Shown here: positions 16,665 through 27,636 of the stretch, piece by piece | Numbering within the stretch: the first letter of the stretch is position 1 | How the letters are laid out: every line of letters starts with the position of its first letter | Origin: Burkholderia thailandensis E264 | Lineage (GTDB): Bacteria; Pseudomonadota; Gammaproteobacteria; Burkholderiales; Burkholderiaceae | DNA: 64,000 nt | Assembly (NCBI RefSeq): GCF_000012365.1 | Contig: NC_007650.1 | Coordinates: 1,860,001-1,924,000, forward strand | Direction of reading: 5' to 3' | The notes under the pieces: generated by a model | Database searches by the model: none | Told to the model about the DNA's origin: nothing | Seen by the model: the letters and a program-made list of their open reading frames with translations, nothing else | Position numbers and translations under genes: made by a program

Positions 16665-17807
16665 TTACATCGTCACCTGATCGAGGAAGGTCTTCTTGCC
16701 GCCCTTGTAGTCGTACAGCGAAATCACGCCGTGTTGCAGGTCGCCCTTCGAATCGAAGACCGTCGTGCCGATCACGCCCGTGTAGTGCGTCTTCGGCATC
16801 ACCGCGAGAATCTTCGCCGGGTCCGTCGAGTTCGCGCGCTTCATCGCGTCGACGATGATGTACACCGCGTCGTACGTGAACGGCGCGTCGAAGCGGATCG
16901 GCTGATTGAAGCGCTTCTCGTACTTCGCCTGGAACGCCGCGCCGCCCGGCATCTTCTCGAGCGCCGCGCCCGCCTGCGAGCACACGACGTTGTCGGCCGC
17001 ATTGCCGGCAAGCGCGGGCAACTGCTCGGTGCACACGCCGTCGCCCGAGAGGATCTTCGCGCGCAGGCCGAGCTGCTTCGCCTGCTTCGCGAACGGGCCG
17101 CCGGTGGCGTCCATCCCGCCGTACATGATCGCGTCCGGGTTCGTACCCTTGATCTTCGTCAGGATCGCGCGGAAATCGACCGCCTTGTCGTTCGTCGCGT
17201 CGTGCGACAGCACCTTCAGGCCGAGCGCCTTCGCCTTCTTCTCGAACTCGTTCGCGAGGCCCTGGCCGTAGGCCGTCGAATCGTCGACGACGGCGACCGT
17301 CTTGATCCCCTTTTGCTTCGCGTAGTTCGCGAGCGCCGGGCCCTGCTGCGCGTCGGTCGCGACGACGCGGTAGGTCGTCTTGAAGCCTTGCTGCGTGTAG
17401 GCCGGATTCGTCGCCGACGGCGAGATCTGCAGGATGCCCGCGTCGTTGTAGATCTTCGACGCGGGAATCGACGTGCCCGAGTTCAGGTGCCCGATGACCG
17501 CGACGACCTTGCCGTCGACGAGCTTCTGCGCGACCTGCGTCGCGGTGCGCGGGTCGGCCGCGTCGTCCTGCGCGTCGAGCTGGAGCGTGACCTTCTGGCC
17601 GCCGATCGTGAGTCCCTTCGCGTTGATTTCCTCGACCGCGAGGCGCGCGCCGTTCTCGTTGTCCTTGCCGAGGTGGGCGATGCCGCCCGTCAAGGGTTCG
17701 GCGCTGCCGATCTTCACGACCTGATCGGCCAGCGCATGCGTCGAGGCCGCGGCCATCACCATCGCGGCCGCGCTGATCGGCAACAATCTGTTGATTTTCA
17801 TTTTCAC
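16665..17807 (-). CDS. branched-chain amino acid-type ABC substrate-binding protein (LivJ/LivK family)
   Basis: 380 aa periplasmic protein with a 27-residue signal peptide (basic start, AAAMVMAAASTHALA). The mature start DQVVKIGSAEPLTGGIAHLGKDNENGARLA and the VVAVIGHLNSGTSIPAS and VDDSTAYGQGLANEFEKKAKALG motifs are typical of Leu/Ile/Val-binding proteins. No permease or ATPase genes are adjacent, so it is an orphan receptor that must share membrane components encoded elsewhere. It ends in its own terminator. Confidence 0.92.
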   Translation of the reverse strand: MKMKINRLLPISAAAMVMAAASTHALADQVVKIGSAEPLTGGIAHLGKDNENGARLAVEEINAKGLTIGGQKVTLQLDAQDDAADPRTATQVAQKLVDGKVVAVIGHLNSGTSIPASKIYNDAGILQISPSATNPAYTQQGFKTTYRVVATDAQQGPALANYAKQKGIKTVAVVDDSTAYGQGLANEFEKKAKALGLKVLSHDATNDKAVDFRAILTKIKGTNPDAIMYGGMDATGGPFAKQAKQLGLRAKILSGDGVCTEQLPALAGNAADNVVCSQAGAALEKMPGGAAFQAKYEKRFNQPIRFDAPFTYDAVYIIVDAMKRANSTDPAKILAVMPKTHYTGVIGTTVFDSKGDLQHGVISLYDYKGGKKTFLDQVTM

Positions 17808-17938
17808 TGCAGTCTCCTTGTTGGACGGGCGAAGATCATATGATCGGATGATACCCGTTCAAAATTCGTTGCAGCGAGCCGCGCGAGGCGGGCGCGGGCG
17901 GGCTCGCCGGCGGCGGCGCCCGGTCCGCGCGGGCGGGC

Positions 17939-18376
17939 TCAGGCCTTGACGTTCATCGTGATCCGCGCGGTGAACACGGTCTGGCCTTGCGCATCGGTAA
18001 TCTCGACCGGCACGATCTTCTCGCCTTCGCTGCGCCAGTCGACGGCCGAGCCGTCGGCCACCGCCGTCACGTCGGTCTTCGCCTTCGCCAGATACTCGAC
18101 CGTCATGCCGCTCGGAATCCAGCGCATGCCGTCCGGAATCGATACCTGCGTCAACAGCCCCGCGACCAGCTCGGCCGCGTTGCACAGCGCGATCGCGTGA
18201 ACCGTGCCGATGTGATTGGTGATTTCGCGCCGAAAGCCGACTTTCGCCTCCGCGCGGCCCGGCTGCAGCCCGACGACCTCCGGCTCGATCGTGCCGAAGT
18301 ACGGCGCCATCTGGCAAACCATCTTGCTGAATTGCGCGGACCCGGCCGCGTTGAACATATCGAGAACCTGACTCAT
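17939..18376 (-). CDS. hotdog-fold thioesterase-like protein (DUF4442 type)
   Basis: 145 aa, ATG 18376 with CAGGAG just upstream. A single hotdog domain with EITNHIGTVHAIALCNAAELVAGLL in the helix and an acyl-CoA-binding-like loop. These proteins typically hydrolyse fatty or aromatic acyl-CoA, but the substrate here is unknown. It is divergent from a TetR regulator, with two tandem palindromes in the 57-base region before its start, so it is almost certainly the regulator's target. Confidence 0.8.
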   Translation of the reverse strand: MSQVLDMFNAAGSAQFSKMVCQMAPYFGTIEPEVVGLQPGRAEAKVGFRREITNHIGTVHAIALCNAAELVAGLLTQVSIPDGMRWIPSGMTVEYLAKAKTDVTAVADGSAVDWRSEGEKIVPVEITDAQGQTVFTARITMNVKA

Positions 18377-18397
18377 GTCGTCTCCTGACTGGGCTGA

Positions 18398-18434
18398 AAC
18401 AGAACAATATTCTGTTGCAGAAGATTATTCTGTT
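18398..18434. promoter_or_regulatory. two tandem TetR-type operators
   Basis: Site 1 (18398-18416) is a perfect 19-bp palindrome, AACAGAA-N5-TTCTGTT. Site 2 (18416-18434) has the same layout with an imperfect outer pair (TGCAGAA-N5-TTCTGTT). They lie between the thioesterase start and the TetR gene and probably mediate repression of both. Confidence 0.7.
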
Positions 18435-18493
18435 TGATCGGCGTCCGTCAAGGTACTATTGCGCGACCCTTGTTATTTCGTTCGCCATCCAGC

Positions 18494-19111
18494 TTGCCTA
18501 CCCTCGACATCCTGACGCGGCAGTTTCCCGGCCATCGCGCGAGCCTGAAGCGCACGATCCTCGCGACCGCGCTCGCGTGCTTCAACGAGCACGGACTCGA
18601 ACCGACGACGATCGACATGATCCGCGAGCGCTGCGACACCAGCGTCGGCAACATCTATCACCATTTCGGCAACAAGGACGGCCTGATCGCCGCGCTGTTC
18701 CTGTGCGCGCTCGAGGATCAGTCGCAACTGCTCGCCGACTACCTCGAACGGGCGACGACCGCGCGCGAAGGCGTCGCGGCGCTCGTTCACAGTTATGTCG
18801 ACTGGGTCAGCGCGCAGCCCGAGTTCGCGCGGTTCCAGTTCATGGCGCGCACCGCGGTCGCGTCGGGGCCGCGCGCCGACGAGCTCGCGCAACGGAACCG
18901 CGCGCGCAACCGCCGCGTGCTCGCCTGGTTCGCGCATGCACCGCAACGCGACGAGATGGCGCAGTGGCCGGCGGAACTGCTGCCGTCGTTGATCGTCGGT
19001 CAATCGGAGAACTACTGCCGCGCGTGGCTGAGCGGCCGGGTCAAGGCGCCGCCCGCCAAGTATCGGGACGCGCTCGCGACGGCGGCGTGGCGGTCGGTTT
19101 CGAAAGCGTGA
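18494..19111 (+). CDS. TetR family transcriptional regulator
   Basis: About 205 aa. No ATG is available; TTG 18494 (Leu-Pro-Thr-Leu) is chosen because the longer TTG frame from 18434 would begin inside the operator. The N-terminal helix-turn-helix is classic (TILATALACFNEHGLEPTTIDMI, CDTSVGNIYHHFGNKDGLI). The C-terminal ligand domain resembles acyl-CoA-responsive members. It faces the hotdog thioesterase gene and probably senses the acyl-thioester or a derivative. Confidence 0.85.
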   Translation: MPTLDILTRQFPGHRASLKRTILATALACFNEHGLEPTTIDMIRERCDTSVGNIYHHFGNKDGLIAALFLCALEDQSQLLADYLERATTAREGVAALVHSYVDWVSAQPEFARFQFMARTAVASGPRADELAQRNRARNRRVLAWFAHAPQRDEMAQWPAELLPSLIVGQSENYCRAWLSGRVKAPPAKYRDALATAAWRSVSKA

Positions 19112-19127
19112 GGCGCGCCGCCGCGCG

Positions 19128-19466
19128 TCACTGCTTCGACAGATCGAAGATCCGCGCCATCGGCGTCCATTTGACGCCGGCGGGCGTCCACGGCGTCGGC
19201 CGCTGAAACGTGCTCATCAGCGCCTCCCATTCGACGATCTTCGCGTCGGCGCGCGCGTCGGCATCGAAACGCGCCGCGTCGAAGCGGGTGTCGTCGGTTT
19301 CCATCACCATTGTCATCCGCGTGCCGAGCCGGTAGATCTCCATCGCCACGACGCCGTGCGCGCGAAGATGCGCGGCGACCTCCGGCCAGATCCGCTCGTG
19401 ATGCGCTTCGTAGCGCGCGATCGCATCCGGGTCGTCCTTCAGGTCCAAGGCCAGGCAGTAACGCAT
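19128..19466 (-). CDS. L-fucose/L-rhamnose mutarotase
   Basis: 112 aa RhaM-type mutarotase with the dimeric alpha/beta-barrel signature: HHERIWPEVAAHLRAHG, MEIYRLGTRMTMVMET and the C-terminal FQRPTPW. It interconverts alpha and beta anomers of the deoxysugar before oxidation. As the last gene of the fucose operon it lies 39 bases beyond the sugar dehydrogenase. Confidence 0.88.
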   Translation of the reverse strand: MRYCLALDLKDDPDAIARYEAHHERIWPEVAAHLRAHGVVAMEIYRLGTRMTMVMETDDTRFDAARFDADARADAKIVEWEALMSTFQRPTPWTPAGVKWTPMARIFDLSKQ

Positions 19467-19505
19467 CGCGCGCTCCGTCGTCGATCGATCGTTCGTGAAG
19501 CCGCG

Positions 19506-21321
<1,816 letters not shown>

Positions 21322-21380
21322 GAATGCGCCCAGTAAGTGAGTGGCAATGGATGGCGGACGCGGCCGCCTCGCGGCGGGCT

Positions 21381-22124
21381 TCAGTTCGACCAGCCGCCGT
21401 CGATCAGATGGATCGCGCCCGTCGTGAACGACGATTCGTCGGACGCGAGATATGCGACGAGCGCCGCGATTTCCTGCGGCTTGCCGATGCGCCCCATCGG
21501 CTGGCGCGCGACGAACGCCGCGCGCACCGCGTCGACCGATTCGCCGCGCGCGCGCGCCTGCTCGACGATGCGCGCATCGAGCGACGGCGATTCGACGGTG
21601 CCCGGGCAGATCGCATTGCAGCGAATCCCGTGCGTGACGAAATCGGCGGCGACCGACTTCGTCAGGCCGATCACGGCCGCCTTCGTCGCACCGTAGACGA
21701 ACCGGTCCGGCACGCCCTTCACGCTCGACGCGGCGGACGCCATGTTGATGATCGAGCCGCGCTCGCGCGCGAGCATCGCGGGCAGGAACGCGCGGATCGT
21801 CCGGTACATCGACTTCACGTTCAGATCGAAGCCGAAGTCCCATTCGTCCTCGGTCGCGTCGAGCACCGAGCCCGCGTGGACGAAGCCCGCGCAGTTGAAC
21901 AGCGCGTCGACGGGGCCGATCGCGTCGGCGAGCGCGCCGATCGCCGCGCCGTCGCGCACGTCGAGCACGCGCGCGTCGAACGGGCCGTCGCGCAACGCGT
22001 CGATGCGCAGATCCGTCGCGATCACGCGCGCGCCTTCGCGCGCGAGCCGCTCGGCCGCCGCGCGGCCGATGCCCTGCGCGGCGGCCGTGACGAGCGCCGT
22101 CTTGCCTGCCAGTCTGTCTCCCAT
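21381..22124 (-). CDS. 2-keto-3-deoxy-L-fuconate dehydrogenase, SDR family
   Basis: 247 aa SDR with TAAAQGIGRAAAERL for NAD binding, NCAG, and YGATKAAVIG carrying the catalytic Tyr-Lys. It resembles enzymes that oxidise the C4 hydroxyl of 2-keto-3-deoxy-L-fuconate to the 2,4-diketo acid. It is placed between the lactonase and the diketo-acid hydrolase, in pathway order. Confidence 0.87.
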   Translation of the reverse strand: MGDRLAGKTALVTAAAQGIGRAAAERLAREGARVIATDLRIDALRDGPFDARVLDVRDGAAIGALADAIGPVDALFNCAGFVHAGSVLDATEDEWDFGFDLNVKSMYRTIRAFLPAMLARERGSIINMASAASSVKGVPDRFVYGATKAAVIGLTKSVAADFVTHGIRCNAICPGTVESPSLDARIVEQARARGESVDAVRAAFVARQPMGRIGKPQEIAALVAYLASDESSFTTGAIHLIDGGWSN

Positions 22125-22282
22125 GTTCAGCTCCCGGTGTAATGATTTCCGATGGATGAAACGTGTCGTCGGCGCGCCGTCTCGCCGGCCGCTCGCGTTC
22201 GCCGTTCACGGCCCGCGTGGCGCCGATTGCGAACGGCGCGCCGAAGCGCATCGCGTGTGCTCCGGATACGCGCGCCTTTCGC

Positions 22283-23122
22283 TCATGGCCGATAGAACGC
22301 GGCGGCGTTCGCGCCGAACACCGCATCGCACGCGCTTTCGCCGAAACGCGCGGCGGTCAGCGCGCGCGCGCATGCGTGCCAGCCCGCGTAGTCGCCGTTC
22401 AGGTTCAGCACCGGCCAGTCGCTGCCCCAGATCATCCGCGCCGCGCCGAACGCGTCGAACAGATGGCCGACATACGGCGCGATGGTTTCGGGACGCCAGC
22501 CATGCGCGGCCTCGGTCACGAGCCCGGACAGCTTGCAATGCACGTTCGGCAGCGCGGCGAGCGCCGCGATCCCGTCGGCCCACGGTTGCCATGCGGCGCG
22601 GCCTGCGCGGATCGGCGGCTTCGCGCCGTGATCGACGACGATGCGCAGCCGCGGGAAGCGGCGCGCGAACGTCGCGAGCGGCGCCAGATGCCGCGGCGTC
22701 ACGAGCGCGTCGAACGCGAGGTCGAGCTCGACGAGCGCGTCGATCGCGGGCGCGAGCGCCGCGCTCGCGATCCATGCCGCGTCGGGCAAGTCCTGCAGCA
22801 TCGGGCGCACCCCCTTGAGCGCCGGATCGCGCGCGAGCGCCGCGAGCGTGTCGCGCGCATCGGGCGCATCGAGCGGCACCCAGCCGACCACGCCCGCGAT
22901 CGACGGATCGCGCCGCGCGAGGTCGAGCAGATAACGGGTCTCGTCGACGGTCGGCGCCGCCTGCACGGCGATCGTGCGGGCGACGCCCGCCGCCGCGCGC
23001 AGCGGCGCGAGATCGGCGGGACCGAACGGGCGATACAGCGGCGCGAGCGCGGGCGTGAGCCAGCCGTAGTCGCCGCGCGCGGGGTTCCAGTAATGCTGAT
23101 GGGCGTCGATGATGTCGGTCAC
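22283..23122 (-). CDS. amidohydrolase-family L-fuconolactonase
   Basis: 279 aa from GTG 23122. TDIIDAHQHYWNP carries the HxH metal ligands. Other features are VGWVPLDAPDA, RIVVDHGAKPP (His) and the C-terminal MIWGSDWPVLN with the catalytic Asp, all typical of COG3618 sugar lactonases. It hydrolyses fuconolactone to L-fuconate. The longer frame to 23347 is Arg-rich and not supported. Confidence 0.87.
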   Translation of the reverse strand: MTDIIDAHQHYWNPARGDYGWLTPALAPLYRPFGPADLAPLRAAAGVARTIAVQAAPTVDETRYLLDLARRDPSIAGVVGWVPLDAPDARDTLAALARDPALKGVRPMLQDLPDAAWIASAALAPAIDALVELDLAFDALVTPRHLAPLATFARRFPRLRIVVDHGAKPPIRAGRAAWQPWADGIAALAALPNVHCKLSGLVTEAAHGWRPETIAPYVGHLFDAFGAARMIWGSDWPVLNLNGDYAGWHACARALTAARFGESACDAVFGANAAAFYRP

Positions 23123-23384
23123 GTGCCGCTCCACCCGGCCGACGGCGTCGCCGCCGCGTCCGACGCCGCACCGATCGCGCCGCCGATCGCCTCGGCATCG
23201 GATCGCCGAGGCGCGGCCTCGCGCGCGCGCAGCGCGCAGCGCATGCCGCCTATGCCGCACATGCCGCGCGCATCGCGACGGCCGCGCGATCGCCAGCCCG
23301 CGCCGGCGCGGCACGCACGCATCGCCCATCGTCCGGCGACAACGCACCGCCTCACCGCCGCCGCCATCCGCCGCGCCGCCCCGC

Positions 23385-24731
23385 TCATGCCGGCCGCCGC
23401 GCGCGCAGCGGCCCCGCGACGGGCAGGCACGCGGGCCCGAGCGGCTCGAACGCCTTGTACGTCAGGATGAACTCCTGATGGCCGAGCGCCTCCGATTTCG
23501 ACGTCGCGCCACTCGCAACCGCCAGCGTCTTCGCGAAAATCTCGCGCCCGACTTCGTCGAGCGTCGCGCGGCCTTCGAGGATGCGGCCTGCGTCGATGTC
23601 CATGTCGCCTTCGAGCTTGCGGTACGTCGCCGGGTTCGCGCACACCTTGACGACGGGCGCGAGCGCGGAGCCCACCACCGACCCCCGTCCCGTCGTGAAC
23701 AGGATCACGTGCGCGCCGCATGCGATCAGCTCGGCGATCTCCGCGTTGTCGCTGATGTTCGGGAATCCGAAGCGCGGCTCGCCGTCCGGCACGACGTCGA
23801 GCAGATAGAGGCCCGGCGTCGGCGGCACGTCGCCCGGCTTCACGATGCCGACGATCGGCGACGCGCCGCTCTTCGCGTACGCGCCGAGCGATTTCTCCTC
23901 CTGCGTCGTGAGTCCGCCGTCCGCGTTGCCGACCGCGAAGCTGCCGTGCCCGAGGATCGAGTAATAGCGCTGCGCCTTCTGCACGCACGCGACGATCTCG
24001 CGGCCAAGCTCGGGCCGCGCGGCGCGGCTCTGCATGTGATATTCGCAGCCGACGAGCTCGCCCGTCTCCTCGAACAGGCACGCCGCGCCCTGCTCGACGA
24101 GCAGATCGAACGCGCGGCCGACGGCCGGATTCGCGGTGATGCCGCTCGTGCCGTCCGAGCCGCCGCAGATCGTGCCGACGATCAGCTCGTCGATGCCCAT
24201 CGGCGCCTTGCGCTGCTTCGCGAGCGTCGCGCGAGCGCCGCGCACCCAGTCGACGCCCGCGCCGATCGTGCTCAACGTGCCGCCCGCGTCCTGGATCGTC
24301 AGCACGCCGGCCGGGCGGCCGCTCGCGCGCACCGCGCCGACGAGGTAGTGCTTGTTCATGCTCTCGCAGCCGAGCGACACGAACAGCACCGCGCCGACGT
24401 TCGGATGCGTCGCGAGCCGCTCGATCATCTTTTCCGCGTAGCCGTTCGGATAGCAGCCCGGAAAGCCGATCAGATGCACGCTCGGCTCGTCGGCCCCGGG
24501 CGCGGCGTCCCGGCCGAAGCGCAGCGGTGCGCGGAATTGCGCGACGATCTCGCGCGCGACGTGATGCGCGCACTCGACGAGATATGCGACCGCGACGACG
24601 TTGCGGATGCCCTTGCGCCCGTCGCCGCGCGGGTAGCCGGCGAGCACCGCGCGGCGCACGCCGTCGGGCGGCATGTGCCCGCCTTCGGCGGGAATCGCCG
24701 TGGAACCCGGCGTCGAAACTGTCATTGACAT
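23385..24731 (-). CDS. UxaA-family sugar-acid dehydratase, large subunit (probable L-fuconate dehydratase)
   Basis: 448 aa corresponding to the C-terminal catalytic part of altronate/galactarate dehydratases: GYPRGDGRKGIRN at the start, LIGFPGCYPNGYAEKM, VSLGCESMN, TICGGSDGTSGITANPAVGRAFD, ILFTTGRGSVVGSALAPVVKVC. Conserved Cys residues fit the family's iron-dependent centre. Its small SAF-domain partner is a separate gene 34 bases upstream. In fucose pathways with this layout (as in the Campylobacter fuc locus) the pair dehydrates L-fuconate, replacing the enolase-type dehydratase of Xanthomonas. Confidence 0.87.
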   Translation of the reverse strand: MSMTVSTPGSTAIPAEGGHMPPDGVRRAVLAGYPRGDGRKGIRNVVAVAYLVECAHHVAREIVAQFRAPLRFGRDAAPGADEPSVHLIGFPGCYPNGYAEKMIERLATHPNVGAVLFVSLGCESMNKHYLVGAVRASGRPAGVLTIQDAGGTLSTIGAGVDWVRGARATLAKQRKAPMGIDELIVGTICGGSDGTSGITANPAVGRAFDLLVEQGAACLFEETGELVGCEYHMQSRAARPELGREIVACVQKAQRYYSILGHGSFAVGNADGGLTTQEEKSLGAYAKSGASPIVGIVKPGDVPPTPGLYLLDVVPDGEPRFGFPNISDNAEIAELIACGAHVILFTTGRGSVVGSALAPVVKVCANPATYRKLEGDMDIDAGRILEGRATLDEVGREIFAKTLAVASGATSKSEALGHQEFILTYKAFEPLGPACLPVAGPLRARRPA

Positions 24732-24765
24732 GAATGGTTCACCTGAATAAACGGTTGCGGCCGCG

Positions 24766-25086
24766 TCAACGCTCGACGAACGCGCGGCCCGAGTCGTGCG
24801 TGTACGTCGGCAGGTAATCGCTCACGAGGTTGTGCGTGTGCAGATGCTCGCCGCGCGCGACGTCGCGGATCACGTGGCCGATCGGCGCGCCGTAGCGCAG
24901 CACCTTGTCGCTCGCCGCGAGCGGCGCGCGCGCGATCTTGTGGCCGAGCTCGATCGTCTGCGCGAGCACGACGCACTCGCCGTCGATCGTCACGCGCTGC
25001 CCGGCGCACAGGCGCGTCGCCGCGATCAGGCAGTTGTCGCCGGGCGACAGCAGCAACAGCCGCGCATCGGTGGCGGGCGCACTCAT
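24766..25086 (-). CDS. UxaA-family dehydratase, SAF-domain small subunit
   Basis: 106 aa from ATG 25086, whose first bases overlap the permease stop as ATGA. The SAF domain is the N-terminal part of altronate dehydratase (LLSPGDNCLIAATRL, IELGHKIARAPL, YGAPIGHVIRDVARGEHLHTHNLVSD). It works with the following large-subunit gene; splitting UxaA into two genes is common for paralogues of this family. Confidence 0.9.
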   Translation of the reverse strand: MSAPATDARLLLLSPGDNCLIAATRLCAGQRVTIDGECVVLAQTIELGHKIARAPLAASDKVLRYGAPIGHVIRDVARGEHLHTHNLVSDYLPTYTHDSGRAFVER

Positions 25087-26108
25087 GCCTGCCCCTCGCC
25101 GCCCGCGACGCGCGCGATCATCAGCGCGCCCAGGATGATCGCGCCGTAGATCGCCTGAATCCAGAACGACGGCACCTGCGCGAGCGTGAGCAGGTTCTGG
25201 ACGACGCCGAGCAACAGCACGCCCGTCAGCGCGCCGAGCATCGTGCCCTTGCCGCCGTCGAGCGAGATCCCGCCAATCACCGCGGCCGCGAACACCGTGA
25301 AGATCATCCCGTTGCCCTGGTTCGCGTTGATCGCGCCGACGTAGCCCGTGACGACGAGGCCGCCGATCGACGCGAGCGTGCTGCCGAGCACGAACACGCC
25401 CCACGTGATCCGCTCGACGCGGATGCCCGCCGCGCGCGCGGCCTCGCCGTTGCCGCCGATCGCGTATAGCGCGCGGCCGAGCCGGTGGTAGCGCAGCATG
25501 AACGCCGCGCAGCCGAACACGGCCGCCGCGAGCCACACCGACAGCGGCAAGCCGAACACGATCGTCGTCGCGAGCGCGAAGAACGACGGCGGCATGTCGA
25601 ACAGCGTGCCGCCCTTCGTCGCGCCGACGAGCATCCCGCGCAGCACGATCAGCATCGCGAGCGTGACGATGAACGCGTTCAGGCGCATGCGCACGACGAG
25701 AAAGCCGTTGACGAAGCCGATCAGCGCGCCGACCGCGACGATCGCGGCGAGCCCCGCCGCGGCGGGCCACTGCAGGCCGAAGCCCGCGGACGAGGCCGGC
25801 ATCACGAGCATCGCGCCGACAGCGGGCGCGATGCCGACCGTCGATTCGAGCGACAGGTCGAACTTGCCCGTCAGCACGATCAGCGATTCGGCGAGCACGA
25901 CGAGCGCGAGCGCCGCCGACGCGCCGAGCACGCTGATCAGGTTCGCCTTCGTGAGAAAGCTCGGGCTCACGAACGCGCCGATCGCCATCAGCAGCACGAG
26001 CGCGGGCAGCAGCGCGAGATCGCGCAGCCGCGCGATCTCGAACGGCTGGCGCGCGACGTCGCGCGCCGGCCCCGGCGGCAGCGCGGGACTCGTCAGACTA
26101 GACTTCAT
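25083..26108 (-). CDS. sugar ABC transporter permease (RbsC type)
   Basis: 341 aa, start ATG 26108, which overlaps the ATPase stop by 11 bases. About ten hydrophobic segments, with ALVVLAESLIVLTGKFDLSLESTVG and NANQGNGMIFTVFAAAVIGGISLDGGKGTMLGALTG, the conserved EAA-like region of ribose-type permeases. It is the inner-membrane channel of the fucose-operon importer. Confidence 0.92.
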   Translation of the reverse strand: MKSSLTSPALPPGPARDVARQPFEIARLRDLALLPALVLLMAIGAFVSPSFLTKANLISVLGASAALALVVLAESLIVLTGKFDLSLESTVGIAPAVGAMLVMPASSAGFGLQWPAAAGLAAIVAVGALIGFVNGFLVVRMRLNAFIVTLAMLIVLRGMLVGATKGGTLFDMPPSFFALATTIVFGLPLSVWLAAAVFGCAAFMLRYHRLGRALYAIGGNGEAARAAGIRVERITWGVFVLGSTLASIGGLVVTGYVGAINANQGNGMIFTVFAAAVIGGISLDGGKGTMLGALTGVLLLGVVQNLLTLAQVPSFWIQAIYGAIILGALMIARVAGGEGQA

Positions 26109-27636
26109 GAGCGTCGACTCCTTCGATGGATGCAATCAATTCGTTGTCCTGCCAGCCGGCCGGAAATTCGGCGACGATGCGCCCGCGAAACATCACGAGC
26201 ACGCGGTCGCAGGTGCGCAGATCGTCGAGCTCGCCCGACGCGACGAGCACCGCCTTGCCGTCGTCGCGCACGCGCTCGACGACGGCGAGCAGCGCCTCCT
26301 TCGATTTCACGTCGACGCCCGCGGTCGGATCGATCAGCACGAGCACGCGCGGATCGTTCGCGAGCGCGCGCGCCATCACGACCTTCTGCTGATTGCCGCC
26401 CGACAGCCCCGATACCGGCTGCCGCGGCCCTTGCGCGACGATCCCCAGCGCGTCGATCATCCGCGCGCCGAACGCGTGCTTCTTCGCGGGCGGCGCGAGC
26501 CCGAAGCGCCCGAGCGCGCCCGCGATCGTCATCGACGCGTTCTCCGCCACCGATTCGCCGAGCACGAGCCCTTCGCGATGGCGGTCCTTCGGCACGCAGC
26601 CGACGCCGCGCGCGAGCGCGGCGCTCACGTCGCCGGGCGGCAGCGCGTCGCCGTCGATGCGAATCGCGCCCGCGCGCGGCGCGCGCAATCCGGCCACGGC
26701 CTCGGCGACGCTCGTGCGGCCGCTGCTCGTCGCGCCGGCGAGCCCCACGACCTCGCCGCGCCGCACGCTAAACGACACGCGCGCGTAATCGCCTCCCGCG
26801 AGGCCGTCCACTTCGAGCGCGCGCGGCGCATCGGCCGGCAGCGGCGGGCGGCGCGCCGCGTCGGCCACGGCGAGCCCGCCACGCTCGCCCGTCATCGCCT
26901 CGATCAGCGCGTCGCGCGGCAGCGCCGCCACGGGCGCGCTGACGATGCGCCGCGCATCGCGCAGCACCGTCACCGCCTGGCAGATGTCATACACCTCCTG
27001 CAGGTGATGCGAGATGAACAGGAACGTCACGCCGTCGCGCTGCAGCTCGCGAATTCGCGCGAACAACCGCTTGATCTCGTCGCCGTCGAGCTGCGCGGTC
27101 GGCTCGTCGAGGATGATGAAGCGCGCGCCGTACGACAGCGCCCGCGCGATCTCGACGAGCTGGCGCGCCTCGACGGTCAGGTCGCCCGCGCGCGTGCGCT
27201 CGCCGACGTCGATCCGCCAGTGATCGAGCAGCGCGCGCGCATCGCGCCGCAGCGCACGCCAGTCGATCGCACCGCGCCTCGTCGGCTGCCGGTTGATGAA
27301 CAGGTTCTCCGCGACGGTGAGCTCGCGGATGATCGTCGAGTGCTGATAGACGCACGCGACGCGCGCGCGCCAGCCGTCGCGATCGGCGAGCGGCGGCGCA
27401 TCCTCGCCGCCGAAGCGCACGACGCCCGCGTCCGGCTTGCGCAGCCCGGTGAGGATCGATACGAGCGTCGACTTGCCCGCGCCGTTGCGGCCGACGAGCG
27501 CGTGCGACTCGCCCGGCCGCACGCACAGGTCGACCTCCGCGAGCGCGACATGCGGGCCGAAGCGCTTCGTGACGGCGCGCGCCTCGACGACGGGCGCGCC
27601 GGCATCCGCGCCGACGGCGGCGATGATCGCGTTCAT
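26098..27636 (-). CDS. sugar ABC transporter ATP-binding protein (RbsA/MglA type)
   Basis: 512 aa with two ABC domains. The first has a full Walker A ([10 protein letters not shown]) and Walker B (FIILDEPTAQL). The second has the degenerate P-loop GATSSGRTS and an intact LSGGNQQK signature, as usual for this family. Start ATG 27636 overlaps the stop of the binding-protein gene (ATGA). It energises uptake by the importer. Confidence 0.93.
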   Translation of the reverse strand: MNAIIAAVGADAGAPVVEARAVTKRFGPHVALAEVDLCVRPGESHALVGRNGAGKSTLVSILTGLRKPDAGVVRFGGEDAPPLADRDGWRARVACVYQHSTIIRELTVAENLFINRQPTRRGAIDWRALRRDARALLDHWRIDVGERTRAGDLTVEARQLVEIARALSYGARFIILDEPTAQLDGDEIKRLFARIRELQRDGVTFLFISHHLQEVYDICQAVTVLRDARRIVSAPVAALPRDALIEAMTGERGGLAVADAARRPPLPADAPRALEVDGLAGGDYARVSFSVRRGEVVGLAGATSSGRTSVAEAVAGLRAPRAGAIRIDGDALPPGDVSAALARGVGCVPKDRHREGLVLGESVAENASMTIAGALGRFGLAPPAKKHAFGARMIDALGIVAQGPRQPVSGLSGGNQQKVVMARALANDPRVLVLIDPTAGVDVKSKEALLAVVERVRDDGKAVLVASGELDDLRTCDRVLVMFRGRIVAEFPAGWQDNELIASIEGVDAHEV

